From Ruminococcaceae bacterium UBA4871 (lineage in GTDB: Bacteria; Bacillota; Clostridia; Oscillospirales; Acutalibacteraceae): 64,000 nt of DNA. Of this stretch, positions 42,959 through 52,900 are shown one piece after another (positions within the stretch are counted from its first letter, which is position 1; each line of letters starts with the position of its first letter). The notes below the pieces were generated by a model. The model was not told the origin of the DNA. It did no database searches and worked only from the letters and a program-made list of their open reading frames with translations. The DNA is taken from contig DHDR01000011.1 in the NCBI GenBank assembly GCA_002399445.1, positions 1 through 64,000 on the forward strand. The letters run 5' to 3'. A program made the position numbers and the translations under genes.

Positions 42959-43891
42959 TCAATTCTGAAACAAGGGAGTGGAAAGATAGCGGTCACCTGT
43001 GTCTGGAAGCAGGACCACGATGACCTTACCTGCATTTTCCGGACGTTTTGCCAGTTCGGTAGCAGCCCAGACAGCAGCTCCGGAAGATATCCCGACCAAA
43101 AGGCCCTCCACCTTTGCCAATTCACGTCCAACAACAAAAGACGGTTCATTTTCGACCGGAATTACCTCATCATAAATAGAGGTATCGAGTGTTTTGGGAA
43201 CGAATCCGGCACCAATGCCCTGAATTTTGTGCGGACCGGCATGCCCTTTGCTGAGGACCGGAGAGGTTGCAGGTTCCACAGCAATTACCTGCACCTTTGG
43301 GTTCTGCTCTTTCAGATAAGTTCCAACACCGCTCAGGGTTCCGCCGGTCCCGACACCTGCAACGAAAAAGTCAACTTTTCCATCTGTGTCACGCCAGATT
43401 TCCGGTCCGGTGGTTGCTTTGTGGACAGCCGGATTCGCAGGATTCGTAAACTGCCCCGGAATAAAGGAATTCGGCGTTTCCTTGGCAAGTTCATCCGCTT
43501 TCGCAATAGCACCCTTCATACCGGCGGCACCATCTGTCAGCACCAGTTCTGCGCCATACGCTTTTAGCAGATTACGGCGCTCAACGCTCATCGTTTCCGG
43601 CATTGTCAAGATAATCCGGTAGCCGCGGGTTGCTGCTACACTGGCAAGTCCGATGCCTGCGTTACCGCTGGTGGGTTCAATGAGAACAGAATCCGGCTTC
43701 AAAACGCCCCTTTTCTCTGCATCGTCAATCATAGCAAGTGCAATGCGGTCTTTTACACTGCCGGCTGGATTAAAATATTCCAGTTTTGCAACGATTTTGG
43801 CTTTAAGTTGATGCTTTTGCTCATAATTGGTCAGTTCCAATAAAGGCGTGTTGCCAATTAGTTCTGTTAAACTCTTGTGAATATTTGCCAT
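42959..43891 (-). CDS. cysK: Cysteine synthase (O-acetylserine sulfhydrylase)
   Basis: CysK makes cysteine from O-acetylserine and sulfide. PLP Lys47 lies in [26 protein letters not shown] is the substrate loop, and [12 protein letters not shown] binds the PLP phosphate. The 310-residue length is typical. The start at 43889-43891 follows GGAGGG; an earlier ATG 15 bp upstream overlaps that site. Confidence 0.95.
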   Translation of the reverse strand: MANIHKSLTELIGNTPLLELTNYEQKHQLKAKIVAKLEYFNPAGSVKDRIALAMIDDAEKRGVLKPDSVLIEPTSGNAGIGLASVAATRGYRIILTMPETMSVERRNLLKAYGAELVLTDGAAGMKGAIAKADELAKETPNSFIPGQFTNPANPAVHKATTGPEIWRDTDGKVDFFVAGVGTGGTLSGVGTYLKEQNPKVQVIAVEPATSPVLSKGHAGPHKIQGIGAGFVPKTLDTSIYDEVIPVENEPSFVVGRELAKVEGLLVGISSGAAVWAATELAKRPENAGKVIVVLLPDTGDRYLSTPLFQN

Positions 43892-43962
43892 TTGAAATCC
43901 CTCCATAGATTTAATTCAGCATGCACATTATTTATATGTCATATATGATTTGTATAATATTG

Positions 43963-43991
43963 AGTATATACACTTTTTACGCACTTGTCAA
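43963..43991 (-). promoter_or_regulatory. Promoter of cysK
   Basis: On the minus strand TTGACA (43991-43986) and TATACT (43968-43963) are exactly 17 bp apart. The leader of about 65 nt is AT-rich and contains TCATATATGA, a small palindrome that could be an operator. The remainder of 43992-44191 is very AT-rich and shows no gene. Confidence 0.75.
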
Positions 43992-44191
43992 CTGATATTT
44001 TAAGAAACTTTATTTTTTATATAATTTTAGTCATATATTAATAAAAAAGGAGGTGCAAAGTCTTTTCAACAATTACTTTCAAAATCAGTCTTCTCTTATA
44101 AAATATAAATAATTATATAATAATTATAGAAGGGCCTTCATACATTCGAGTATAAAATACAAAATAGCTTGGTAAATCTTGCAGAGAATGC

Positions 44192-44220
44192 TTGACGAAC
44201 CGCATAAGCTGCTTTATCAT
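44192..44220 (+). promoter_or_regulatory. Promoter of the HAD phosphatase gene
   Basis: TTGACG (44192-44197) and TATCAT (44215-44220) lie 17 bp apart and 34 bp before the first possible start codon of the HAD gene. Confidence 0.6.
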
Positions 44221-44253
44221 TGTAAAGTAATTGTAAAATAGAAGGATTAAGTA

Positions 44254-45078
44254 TTGAATCAGCAAATAAGCAAAAGCAAAGAGGATGCAAAGTTGGAAAA
44301 ATTGCTGTGTTTTGATTATGATATGACATTATTAGACCATGCCACCGGCACCATACCGGAAAGTGCGCAGCGGGCTATTCGTCTGCTGCGTCCTGAGTGG
44401 AAAATTATAATCGCCACAGGCCGTGACATGCATCAGCCGGAAAGCGATTATGGAATAAAGACCGTACATCCGGATGCCATAGTGGAAATGAATGGCGCAA
44501 GAATATGTGCAGATGGAAAAGTATTATATGAATATTTTCTGCCGCAAAAACTGATGCGGCAAATTATCCGGTTTGGCCGGGAAAAGGGCCTGTGCATCAG
44601 CTGTATCCTGGATAATGTTTACTACACAACAGCTCCGCAGCGGCTTCAAGAATTTGTCAATACCTGCGTACGGAAGGATGCCGTTCAAGTGCGGCCTGCT
44701 GAGGAAGTCTTTGGAAAAAGAGTGAGTGCATTAACGCTGGTGGGCGAACAAAAAGACGCAAGACTGCTTGAAGAACATTTTTCAGAAGTCCGGGTACCCC
44801 TTTTTGCCAAAAAACGCGGTGCTGACATCATTCCCAAAACGCTTTCCAAAGCAGAAGGAATGCGGCAGCTTCTTAAACATTATGGCAGTGACTTTTCTCA
44901 TGTAATCTTCTTTGGCGACAGCGGAAATGATTTGGAACTGATTCAAGCAGCCCAGCTGGGAATTGCCATGGGAAATGCAATTCCTCCAGTAAAAGAAGCA
45001 GCAAATTATGTCACCAGTGCAGTCGGTGAAAACGGAGTCTGGAATGCACTTTTCCATTTTCAGCTTATTCATGAATAA
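44254..45078 (+). CDS. HAD superfamily (Cof-type) hydrolase
   Basis: A 274-residue HAD-IIB phosphatase. Motif I is CFDYDMTLLD, motif II IIIATGRDMHQP, the conserved Lys is in IPKTLSKAEG, and motif III is VIFFGDSGNDLELIQAA. Members act on sugar phosphates, FMN or pyridoxal phosphate; the substrate here is unknown. The start may be TTG 44254 (AAGGA upstream) or TTG 44293 (AGAGG upstream); the second places the catalytic Asp at a more typical distance from the N-terminus. Confidence 0.85.
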   Translation: MNQQISKSKEDAKLEKLLCFDYDMTLLDHATGTIPESAQRAIRLLRPEWKIIIATGRDMHQPESDYGIKTVHPDAIVEMNGARICADGKVLYEYFLPQKLMRQIIRFGREKGLCISCILDNVYYTTAPQRLQEFVNTCVRKDAVQVRPAEEVFGKRVSALTLVGEQKDARLLEEHFSEVRVPLFAKKRGADIIPKTLSKAEGMRQLLKHYGSDFSHVIFFGDSGNDLELIQAAQLGIAMGNAIPPVKEAANYVTSAVGENGVWNALFHFQLIHE

Positions 45079-45196
45079 CACGCTGAATCAATTATGAATT
45101 TCCCTATCAGCGCTTTGCTGCCTATACTGAAAAGCCGTGTGCTTTTCATTTATATATTTTATCCATACGCCACGAAAAAGAGAAAGGAAAAAGAAT

Positions 45197-45925
45197 ATGA
45201 AAAAAGGGAACTACGGTCTAGATGCACCCGGCATAGTGTCCATCTACCTTGTTGCAGGAGCGGTGTGCTTGATCAGCGGATTAAGGCTGTCTGTTCAAAC
45301 ATACGATTATGGTTGGCTTATTGCTGTTGGTTTGATACTGCTGGCAGTTGGCGGTTATATGATTTACAGCAGCAAATGCGGCAAGTACAAAATGCGCGAA
45401 AAGATTTTAAAACGGATAGCTGTCCGAGAGAACGATACCGCACTGGATGTCGGCTGCGGACGCGGCCTGATGCTGAATGGTTTAGCCTCTAAACTAAAGA
45501 CTGGTAAAGCCTACGGAATCGATCTCTGGAGTCATAAAGATCAGTCTGGGAACAACACCAGTGCCGTCATGAAAAATGCAAAATTGGAAGGAACAGCAGA
45601 CCGGATTACAGTACAGAGTGCAGATATGCGAAAAATGCCGTTTGCCGATGAAACATTCAGCGTAATCGTTTCCAGCCTTGCTATCCACAATATAAAAGGC
45701 GATGAGGAACGAAAAAAGGCCATCCTTGAAATTGCTCGTGTGGCAAAAAACGGATGCAGAATTGCGATCTTAGACATCGCACATATACAAGAATATGCAG
45801 ATATTTTAGAGGAAAACGACTGTATGGTGGAAAGGCTGGACAAACACCTGTGGAGAATGTTTCCGCCGGCAAGTGTGCTGTTTGCCCGAAAGCAGAAAAT
45901 ACCAGTGTATACTTCTAAAAAATAA
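45197..45925 (+). CDS. Membrane-anchored class I SAM-dependent methyltransferase
   Basis: A 242-residue protein with two N-terminal membrane helices (about residues 10-60) followed by a methyltransferase domain. The SAM-binding motif I is ALDVGCGRGLML near residue 83, with GIDLWSHKDQ as motif II and SSLAIHNIKGDEERKKAI further on. The substrate cannot be told. AAAGGAAAAAG precedes the ATG; the site is fair. It follows the HAD gene by 118 bp on the same strand. Confidence 0.8.
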   Translation: MKKGNYGLDAPGIVSIYLVAGAVCLISGLRLSVQTYDYGWLIAVGLILLAVGGYMIYSSKCGKYKMREKILKRIAVRENDTALDVGCGRGLMLNGLASKLKTGKAYGIDLWSHKDQSGNNTSAVMKNAKLEGTADRITVQSADMRKMPFADETFSVIVSSLAIHNIKGDEERKKAILEIARVAKNGCRIAILDIAHIQEYADILEENDCMVERLDKHLWRMFPPASVLFARKQKIPVYTSKK

Positions 45926-46017
45926 GCATAACATTTTTAAGAAGCCAAATCCGGCTGGCTGCACGAAAATAAAATAAGAATTGGCATCCATTTGTTTGTC
46001 CTTTTACTTTTCAGCCG

Positions 46018-46046
46018 TTGACTTTTTACCTTGGCAGGAATATAAT
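46018..46046 (+). promoter_or_regulatory. Promoter of glnN
   Basis: TTGACT (46018-46023) and a perfect TATAAT (46041-46046) are 17 bp apart. The transcript would begin near 46053, directly before the attenuator hairpins. Confidence 0.75.
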
Positions 46047-46056
46047 AATTGCAACG

Positions 46057-46100
46057 ACAGTAAAGGCGCTGTGGGGTATGGTTCCCTATAGCGTTTTTTC
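46057..46100 (+). promoter_or_regulatory. glnN leader: two small hairpins overlapping a terminator (ANTAR-type candidate)
   Basis: The first hairpin ACAGT-loop-GCTGT (46057-46072) has the six-base loop AAAGGC, with A at position 1 and G at position 4. The second stem, GGGG with TCCC (46073-46086), also has a six-base loop (TATGGT), with G at position 4 but T at position 1. A competing stem CGCTGTGGGG/CCCTATAGCG (46067-46093) followed by TTTTTT is an intrinsic terminator and uses the 3' arm of the first hairpin. This is the design of ANTAR-protein attenuation targets of nitrogen genes; the identification is inference. Confidence 0.55.
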
Positions 46101-46153
46101 ATTATTGACAAGTCCATTTACATAAGTAATTACTTGAGATGGAGGGAAATTGC

Positions 46154-48244
46154 ATGAGTACGGTTCCAGAAATGTTCGGCAGTCTTGTTTTCAACGAGAC
46201 TGTGATGAAAGCACGTTTGCCGCGAGATACCTTTAAAGCATTGATGAAGACACGCAAAGAAGGCCAGCCGCTGATTCCGGATGTCGCCAATATTGTTGCC
46301 AATGCAATGAAAGACTGGGCTGTGGAAAACGGCTGTACGCATTTTACCCACTGGTTCCAGCCAATGACAGGAATCACTGCAGAAAAACATGACAGTTTCA
46401 TTTATCCAGTGGACGGAGAAAAGGTCATTATGGAGTTCTCTGGTAAAGAACTCATTAAGGGCGAGCCGGATGCCAGTTCTTTTCCGTCCGGCGGTCTGCG
46501 CGCCACTTTTGAGGCACGTGGATACACAGCATGGGACCCAACAAGTGATGCCTTCATTAAAAACAACACACTTTGTATCCCCACTGCGTTCTGCTCCTAC
46601 GGCGGTGAAGCACTGGACAAAAAGACACCGCTTCTGCGCTCTATGAATGCAATCAACAAACAGGCGCTGCGTATTTTACGTTTGTTTGGCGACACCTCTA
46701 CACAGCGTGTGAACACAACCGTTGGTCCGGAGCAGGAGTATTTCCTGATTGACCGTGACCTCTATCTGAAGCGTCGTGACCTGGTTTACACAGGCCGTAC
46801 CCTTTTTGGTGCAAAACCGCCAAAGGGTCAGGAGATGGAGGACCATTACTTTGGTGTCATCAAGCCGCGTGTCAAGGCCTTTATGGAGGACTTGGATGAC
46901 GAATTGTGGAAACTTGGTATTCTTGCAAAAACCGAGCATAATGAAGTTGCCCCTTCCCAGCATGAACTTGCACCAATTTTCACGGGTGCAAATATTGCTG
47001 CCGATCATAATCAGCTCACCATGGAGATTATGAAAAAAGTTGCGGCAAAGCATGGACTTGCCTGCCTGCTGCATGAAAAGCCGTTTGATGGTGTAAATGG
47101 TTCCGGTAAACATAATAACTGGTCTATTTCCACCGACGCCGGTACAAATCTGCTGGATCCGGGTGATTCTCCGCGGGAAAACGCACAATTTCTGCTTTTC
47201 TTAGTTGCTGTTATTGAAGCAGTTGATGAGCATCAGGATTTGCTGCGTATCTCGGTTGCCAGTGCTGGAAATGATCATCGTTTGGGTGCCAACGAAGCAC
47301 CGCCTGCTATCATTTCTATTTTCCTCGGTGATGAGCTGACCGCTGTTTTGGACTCCATTGACCAAGGGAAAAATTATGCTCAGAAAGACAAGGAAGTGCT
47401 GACAATCGGCGTTGATGAACTGCCGCCGCTGCCGAAAGACACAACAGACCGCAACCGTACTTCCCCGTTTGCATTCACTGGAAACAAGTTTGAGTTTCGT
47501 ATGCTTGGCTCCACGGTTTCCATTGCCTGCCCGAACATGATGCTCAACACCATCGTGGCCGATGTTCTGGAAAAATATGCGGACCGGCTTGAAAATGCAA
47601 AAGACTTTACAAAAGAACTCAACACCATTATTCATGATGCTTATCATAACCACAAGCGGATCGTCTTTAATGGCGATGGCTATACAGAGGCATGGGTAAA
47701 AGAAGCGGAGAAACGCGGCCTCTTGAACCTCGCTTCCACTGCAGATGCTATGCCTTATTACACCCATCCGGAAAATGTAAAGCTCTTTGAGCATCATGGT
47801 GTATTGTCAAAGGATGAAGTTTATTCCCGCAGCGAAATTCAGCTTGAAAATTATACCAAACAGCTTCATATTGAAGCTTTGACGATGATAGATATGATTT
47901 ACAAGGATATTCTGCCGGCGGCTGGGAAATATATGAAAGATTTAAGTGAAGAAGCGCAGACAAAAGCTGCGGTATGCACAAATATCAGTATTCATTACGA
48001 AAAAGATATCCTGCAAAAGCTTTCGTCACTTTGTGATTCTCTCTATCAAGAAACAGAAAAGCTGCAGAAAGCAATTGCCGGAGAAGGAAAAGGCTCTGTG
48101 CAGGAACAGGCCAATTATTCTCGTCACACTCTGTTTGCTCAGATGGAAAAGACACGAAAAGTTGCTGATGAAATTGAGCCGATGGTTGGCAAAACTTACT
48201 GGCCTTATCCGACTTACGGTGACATGTTATTCAGTGTTGTCTGA
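46154..48244 (+). CDS. glnN: Type III glutamine synthetase
   Basis: GlnN makes glutamine from glutamate, ammonia and ATP. At 696 residues it is far longer than GlnA and belongs to the GSIII family, which forms double hexameric rings. Signatures are [32 protein letters not shown] (metal-binding Glu), [14 protein letters not shown], and [11 protein letters not shown]. The ATG at 46154 follows GGAGGG; an ATG 15 bp earlier overlaps that site. Confidence 0.95.
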   Translation: MSTVPEMFGSLVFNETVMKARLPRDTFKALMKTRKEGQPLIPDVANIVANAMKDWAVENGCTHFTHWFQPMTGITAEKHDSFIYPVDGEKVIMEFSGKELIKGEPDASSFPSGGLRATFEARGYTAWDPTSDAFIKNNTLCIPTAFCSYGGEALDKKTPLLRSMNAINKQALRILRLFGDTSTQRVNTTVGPEQEYFLIDRDLYLKRRDLVYTGRTLFGAKPPKGQEMEDHYFGVIKPRVKAFMEDLDDELWKLGILAKTEHNEVAPSQHELAPIFTGANIAADHNQLTMEIMKKVAAKHGLACLLHEKPFDGVNGSGKHNNWSISTDAGTNLLDPGDSPRENAQFLLFLVAVIEAVDEHQDLLRISVASAGNDHRLGANEAPPAIISIFLGDELTAVLDSIDQGKNYAQKDKEVLTIGVDELPPLPKDTTDRNRTSPFAFTGNKFEFRMLGSTVSIACPNMMLNTIVADVLEKYADRLENAKDFTKELNTIIHDAYHNHKRIVFNGDGYTEAWVKEAEKRGLLNLASTADAMPYYTHPENVKLFEHHGVLSKDEVYSRSEIQLENYTKQLHIEALTMIDMIYKDILPAAGKYMKDLSEEAQTKAAVCTNISIHYEKDILQKLSSLCDSLYQETEKLQKAIAGEGKGSVQEQANYSRHTLFAQMEKTRKVADEIEPMVGKTYWPYPTYGDMLFSVV

Positions 48245-48320
48245 CTTTTAGTTCCCTGTTTCAATGGGAAACAAATCAGCTGTTAAAAACCGCCATAACA
48301 ATCTAATAAAGTTCGTTATC

Positions 48321-48372
48321 AAAAGGCACCTTAAAGTGGATTTTCAATACCACATTTAAGGTGCCTTTTCTC
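48321..48372 (+). terminator. Terminator after glnN
   Basis: AAAAGGCACCTTAAAGTGG (48321-48339) pairs with the CCACATTTAAGGTGCCTTTT segment (48350-48369) with a single mismatch. It may also serve the convergent CDF gene. Confidence 0.85.
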
Positions 48373-48425
48373 ATTTGTTTGCATCTTTTTTCTCGTGTAT
48401 TCCGCAGACAGGTACACATTTTAGC

Positions 48426-49616
48426 TCAATCGTTCTCCGGTCTAATGCCCTTTACATAATCATGATCGATGGTTACAACCGGATAATAAGTTTCACTAAG
48501 AGCCTGTATGCCCATTTTTATGCGAGACAGCAGCTCTTTATCTGACAAAGGGCAGGAAAACGATACACAAACATCAAAGATCACATTGCTATGTGTTGGT
48601 CCCCAGACCACGCGGAAATCATGGATGGAAGCCTGCGGCTCTACCGCTTTCACCATATCATTCACTTGGCGGCAAAGCTCGTTTGTTCTTGGATCATCTA
48701 TAATGACCGGGTCCATATGAATGACAAGCTGAATATTGAGTTGTTGACCAACTTTGCGCTCAATATTGTCAATCAAGTCATGGCTGGCCAAAACATTTTT
48801 GTGCGCGTCCACTTCACAGTGAATGGTCGCAAACCAGCGATTCGGTCCATAATTGTGAACCGTTAGGTCATGCACCCCGAGAATTCCATCATAGGCTTTA
48901 ATATTCTTATAAATTTTATCCACCAGTTCCTTGTCTGGTGCTTGTCCAAGCAGCGGGTCACTGGTTTCTTTAATAAGCTTCAGACCTGTAAGGATAATAA
49001 GCACCGCTACCGCAAGGCCCATATAACCATCCAGATTAAAACCTGTCGCTTGAGTAATCAGGCTTCCAATTAAAATTGTTAAGGTTGAAAAAACATCCAT
49101 CCGGCTGTCTGCCGCATTTGCCAGCAGTGCTTTTGAATGAATACGCCCACTGACATTTTTATAAAACAGGAATTGCCAAAATTTTATCAAAATGGAAATC
49201 AATAAAATAGCCGTGAAAAGTATGCCGCTCTGTGATTCTTCCGGCGACAAGATCTTGCCTACGGCCTCCTGAACCAGCTGCAGCCCTACCATTAAAATGA
49301 CAAAAGACACAATCAGCCCGCTAAGGTATTCAATTCGCTCATGTCCAAACGGATGTTCTTCGTCTGCTGGTTTCTCTGCCAGCTTAAAACCTACTAATGT
49401 CACAATGCTGGATGCTGAGTCTGACAGGTTATTAATGGCGTCTGCTGTAATAGCAAGGCTTCTGAATAGTGTTCCGGCTGTAAACTTCAATACTGCCAGC
49501 AAAATGTTGGTTACAACACCGACAATGCCGGAAAAGCGTCCATAAGCAGAACGTACCTTTTCATTTTCCGTACTTTGATAATTTTTTATAAAATGTCGAA
49601 TCAGAAATTCTGTCAT
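48426..49616 (-). CDS. Cation diffusion facilitator transporter
   Basis: A 396-residue CDF-family exporter, with six membrane helices (about residues 25-215) and a C-terminal cytoplasmic metal-binding domain. Helix II carries ADAINNLSDSAS, and helix V ANAADSRMDVFSTL (two Asp each of the metal site). Pattern DxxxD versus HxxxD suggests Mn2+ or Fe2+ rather than Zn2+, but this is inference. The C-terminal HDLTVHNYGPNRWFATIHCEV is typical. The ATG at 49614-49616 follows AGGAGG; further upstream starts run into the previous terminator region. Confidence 0.87.
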   Translation of the reverse strand: MTEFLIRHFIKNYQSTENEKVRSAYGRFSGIVGVVTNILLAVLKFTAGTLFRSLAITADAINNLSDSASSIVTLVGFKLAEKPADEEHPFGHERIEYLSGLIVSFVILMVGLQLVQEAVGKILSPEESQSGILFTAILLISILIKFWQFLFYKNVSGRIHSKALLANAADSRMDVFSTLTILIGSLITQATGFNLDGYMGLAVAVLIILTGLKLIKETSDPLLGQAPDKELVDKIYKNIKAYDGILGVHDLTVHNYGPNRWFATIHCEVDAHKNVLASHDLIDNIERKVGQQLNIQLVIHMDPVIIDDPRTNELCRQVNDMVKAVEPQASIHDFRVVWGPTHSNVIFDVCVSFSCPLSDKELLSRIKMGIQALSETYYPVVTIDHDYVKGIRPEND

Positions 49617-49653
49617 AAACAGCCTCCTGAGTTTGTTTCTGATAATTGTTCGT

Positions 49654-49681
49654 ATAAAAAACCTCTCCCACCGGAGAGGAA
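49654..49681 (-). terminator. Terminator between fumarase beta gene and CDF gene
   Basis: On the minus strand CCTCTCC-GGTG-GGAGAGG is followed by TTTTTTATACG. It lies about 80 bp downstream of the fumarase beta gene and about 40 bp upstream of the CDF start, so it ends the corA transcript or attenuates CDF expression. Confidence 0.75.
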
Positions 49682-49762
49682 TTCCACTTACATTAACTAG
49701 CTTGCAAATATAACACTCATTCATGAAAATAGCAAGATCCCCTATCTTATTTTCAAAATGAA

Positions 49763-50290
49763 TCAATGAAACAAGTTACCGCCATGACAGTCAATGGCAA
49801 CGATTAAGGGAAAATTTTCAACTGTCAGCCGCTTGATTGATTCACATCCCAAATCTGGAAAAGCAATAACTTCAAGGCTCCGCACACTTTGAGCTGCTAA
49901 TGCGCCGGCACCACCAATTGCACAGAGATACACAGCCTTATTGCGGCAGATAGCCCGACAAACGTCTTCGCTGCGTTTCCCCTTGCCAATCATGCATTTC
50001 AGTCCAGCGTCCAAAAAAGCAGGCGCATAAGGATCCATTCGACTGGAAGTCGTTGGACCGCAGGCACCGATCGGCAGGTTTGGCGGAGTTGGAGTCGGAC
50101 CTGCGTAATAGATACTAGCCCCCTGCAGTGGAAACGGAAAAGGCTTTTCTTCTGCCATCATCGCTGTAATTCGTTTATGTGCTTGATCACGCGCTGTATA
50201 AATCATGCCATTCAGCAAAATCTGCTCACCTGCATGCAGCAAAGGAGCTTCCTCTGTCATCCTTTGTGCATCCACTTTTCTCTTTTCCAA
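49763..50290 (-). CDS. Class I fumarase/tartrate dehydratase beta-type subunit
   Basis: A protein of about 175 residues matching the C-terminal (beta) domain of iron-sulfur hydro-lyases such as FumA and TtdB: LLNGMIYTARDQAHKRI at the N-terminus, YYAGPTPTPPNLPIGACGPT as the substrate-binding signature, IGKGKRS, and CAIGGAGALAAQSV. The alpha subunit that carries the 4Fe-4S cluster is not next to it or elsewhere in the window. The start is taken as TTG 50288-50290 with AGGGGAAGG upstream; a TTG at 50309-50311 is possible. It follows corA by about 25 bp. Confidence 0.82.
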   Translation of the reverse strand: MEKRKVDAQRMTEEAPLLHAGEQILLNGMIYTARDQAHKRITAMMAEEKPFPFPLQGASIYYAGPTPTPPNLPIGACGPTTSSRMDPYAPAFLDAGLKCMIGKGKRSEDVCRAICRNKAVYLCAIGGAGALAAQSVRSLEVIAFPDLGCESIKRLTVENFPLIVAIDCHGGNLFH

Positions 50291-50314
50291 ACTTGTCGCC
50301 TTCCCCTGCAAACT

Positions 50315-51250
50315 TCACATCATATTTTTCTTTTTTAAAATGAGCACAGCAATCAGTATGCAGGCTCCAGAAAGTACAAGCGGGAACCAAAAATACGGCA
50401 CCGGCATTTGGGCAACATTCATTCCATAAAAGCCCGCAACAACCGTTGGAATTGAAATAATCAGTGTGATGGAAGCCAGCACTTTCATCACCATATTCAG
50501 GTTATTGCTGATTATAGACGCAAATGCATCCATCGTACCAGAAAGAATATTCAGATAAATATTCGACATATCAATTGCCTGCTTAACTTCAATCAGAACA
50601 TCTTCCAGCAGGTCCTGATCCTCATCATAAAACTTGATCACACGACCGCGCATAATCTTTTCCAACGTAATTTCATTTTGTTTGAGGGAAGAAGAAAAAT
50701 ACACTAAGGATTTCTCAATATCCAAAAGCTGAATCAACTCATTGTTCTTCATGGACTTGCGCAGCTCTTGCTCTACGGCATCGCTCATACGGTTAATCTG
50801 TTTCAAGTACATCAGGTAGCGGGAAGCGATACGCAGCATCAATTGCAGCACGAACCGTGTCTTTAGGTTTGTCTGCACATCCTGTACAGCCCCGTCAGCA
50901 AATTCATCCAACACCGGATTTTCCTGCAAACTGACTGTCAGAACATTCTTTTGCGTCATAATAATTCCCAACGGCCGAGTAAAATAAAACAGCTTTCCGC
51001 TCTTCTGTTTTTCAACAACCGGAATATCTACGATAATCAACGTACAATTATCATCCTGATCAATTCGCGGGCTTTCCTCATCATCCATTGCTGCACGAAA
51101 GAAATCAGGATCAATATTAAAGCGCTTAATCAGTGCCGAAATCTCTTCATCCTCCGGTGCAATACAGCTAATCCAGCAGCCTGGCTCATCTGCGGGAAGT
51201 TCCTGCATCCGGTCTGCAACGGTCTTGTAGTAAGACAGCATTGATGTCAT
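50315..51250 (-). CDS. corA: CorA family divalent cation transporter
   Basis: A CorA-type Mg2+/Co2+ channel of about 311 residues. It has a long cytoplasmic helical domain and two C-terminal membrane helices, the first followed by the pore motif YGMNV (family GMN). KIMRGRVIKFYDEDQDLLED is the typical stalk helix region. This gives the genome at least two Mg2+ uptake candidates (with mgtA). The start is one of ATG 51250, ATG 51241 or GTG 51277; AAGGAAC/AGGGG lies before the first two. Confidence 0.88.
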   Translation of the reverse strand: MTSMLSYYKTVADRMQELPADEPGCWISCIAPEDEEISALIKRFNIDPDFFRAAMDDEESPRIDQDDNCTLIIVDIPVVEKQKSGKLFYFTRPLGIIMTQKNVLTVSLQENPVLDEFADGAVQDVQTNLKTRFVLQLMLRIASRYLMYLKQINRMSDAVEQELRKSMKNNELIQLLDIEKSLVYFSSSLKQNEITLEKIMRGRVIKFYDEDQDLLEDVLIEVKQAIDMSNIYLNILSGTMDAFASIISNNLNMVMKVLASITLIISIPTVVAGFYGMNVAQMPVPYFWFPLVLSGACILIAVLILKKKNMM

Positions 51251-51470
51251 CCCCTGTTCCTTAGAAGTTTTTCCCACAAATCCACAGGAAATCCCCCATG
51301 GGACGGACTTTCAATGTTACCCCCGCAAAATACTTTCAGCTACCAGCTGACTTTTATTATAACAATTTCAGCGCCTGATTACAAGCCGAATCTGCATATT
51401 TTGCGCAACCCTATTCGGTGATTGACAACATACAGGTTTTGAATGGATCACCATGGGAGCCCTATTCCAC

Positions 51471-51515
51471 AAAAAAGAACCGATTCTGCACAATATATGC
51501 AAATATCGGTTCTTC
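51471..51515 (-). terminator. Terminator of the division cluster after ftsZ
   Basis: On the minus strand AGAACCGAT pairs with ATCGGTTCT, followed by TTTTTTG, about 20 bp after the ftsZ stop. The rest of 51278-51470 shows no gene. Confidence 0.7.
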
Positions 51516-51534
51516 TGAAAATTCATTTCTGCTT

Positions 51535-52710
51535 TTATTTATTGCGGTTAAAGATAGACATAATATCTACAAATGTATCATCATCGTCTTCTGCGGAAGT
51601 CGTTGATGCATTAGCAGATTTAGAAGAAGACGCAGAAGCCGACTTGGATTTATTAATGCTGCTGGTTCCACTACTAAAAGCACCGTTCAGCACCTTTTTA
51701 TCACCTGTTGTCGATGTGTCATCATCTGCATCAGCATCCGGCTCGGAACCATCATGCGTTGCGAAACCAGTAGCAATTACGGTTACGCTCATTTCATCAT
51801 CCATGTTCTCATCGAATGCAGCACCCCAAATGATATTCGCATCTTCACTGGCCTGCTCACTAATCATTGTAGACGCTGTCTCAATTTCATCCAGTCCAAT
51901 ATCAGGAGAAGAAGTAATATTGATAATGACACCTTTTGCCCCACTGATACTGGTTTCTAAGAGTGGGCTGGAAATTGCCATATTCGCGGCGGCCTCTGCC
52001 TTATCCTTACCGGAAGCACGGCCAACGCCCATGTGAGCATATCCGGCATCTTTCATAACAGCTGTTACATCAGCGAAATCCAAATTAACCAAACCGGGCA
52101 ATTTGATCAAATCAGAAATACTCTGGACACCTTGGCGAAGCACATCATCTGCAATCGAAAAAGCATTAAGCAGTGTAATACGCTGCTCGGAAACCAATTT
52201 TAGCCGTTCATTGGGGATAACGACCAGTGAATCTACATGCTCCCGCAGCTGCTCAATGCCATTCTCTGCCTGCTCCATACGGCGTTTGCCCTCAAAAGCA
52301 AAAGGCTTTGTCACAATACCAACTGTAAGGATGCCAAGATCACGTGCAATTTCTGCCACAATCGGCGCAGCACCTGTGCCTGTACCGCCGCCCATACCTG
52401 CGGTAATAAAGACCATATCGCTGCCACGAACCGCTTCCGTAATGGCCTCACGGCTTTCATCTGCAGCCTTGCTGCCCATTTCCGGTTTGCTTCCAGCACC
52501 TTTCCCATGCGTCACTTTTTCACCGATTTGAATCTTTTGTGTTGCTTTTGAACGATACAGAGCCTGTTTATCTGTATTAACACTGATAAACTCTACGCCC
52601 TGCACACCCATGGTTACCATCCGGTCAATCGCGTTTCCACCGCCACCGCCAACGCCGATAACTTTAATTTGGACGACGTTCTCAAAGTCGTTGTCAATTT
52701 CGAAAGGCAT
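51535..52710 (-). CDS. ftsZ: Cell division protein FtsZ
   Basis: The tubulin homologue that forms the Z ring, 391 residues. The GTP-binding tubulin signature [12 protein letters not shown] lies at about residues 105-116, and NVDLxFADV-type and NTDKQAL loops are visible ([24 protein letters not shown]). The C-terminal linker is unusually Ser/Ala-rich and acidic ([13 protein letters not shown]), ending in a conserved tail [18 protein letters not shown] precedes the ATG. It is the last gene of the cluster. Confidence 0.96.
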   Translation of the reverse strand: MPFEIDNDFENVVQIKVIGVGGGGGNAIDRMVTMGVQGVEFISVNTDKQALYRSKATQKIQIGEKVTHGKGAGSKPEMGSKAADESREAITEAVRGSDMVFITAGMGGGTGTGAAPIVAEIARDLGILTVGIVTKPFAFEGKRRMEQAENGIEQLREHVDSLVVIPNERLKLVSEQRITLLNAFSIADDVLRQGVQSISDLIKLPGLVNLDFADVTAVMKDAGYAHMGVGRASGKDKAEAAANMAISSPLLETSISGAKGVIINITSSPDIGLDEIETASTMISEQASEDANIIWGAAFDENMDDEMSVTVIATGFATHDGSEPDADADDDTSTTGDKKVLNGAFSSGTSSINKSKSASASSSKSANASTTSAEDDDDTFVDIMSIFNRNK

Positions 52711-52796
52711 TTGCCGTTTCCTCCTTATTTACACATCCTGCAGCAAGCGCCGCACGAATTTATCTTCCCAATTTCTCGATACACAATCCTATCATT

Positions 52797-52825
52797 AATT
52801 TAACACTTTTTGCGTCCAATTTCAA
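52797..52825 (-). promoter_or_regulatory. Putative ftsZ promoter
   Basis: On the minus strand TTGAAA (52825-52820) and TAAATT (52802-52797) are 17 bp apart in the 190-bp gap before ftsZ. A separate promoter here would let ftsZ be made independently of the upstream wall genes. Confidence 0.45.
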
Positions 52826-52900
52826 TGATTTTTTTCGTTTTCCTACTTTTGTAACACAAATGCGGCTGAAAAGAATCCTCTTCTAGAGCTTTTGAGACAA

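Noticed and set aside
42781..43023. 80-codon plus-strand frame between mgtA and cysK
   Set aside because: It runs through the cysK terminator and the end of cysK, has no ribosome binding site and has a low-quality composition.
44044..44110. Small gene after AAGGAGG at 44047
   Set aside because: The site is strong, but no ATG, GTG or TTG lies at proper spacing; the only frame overlaps the site itself and ends after 19 codons.
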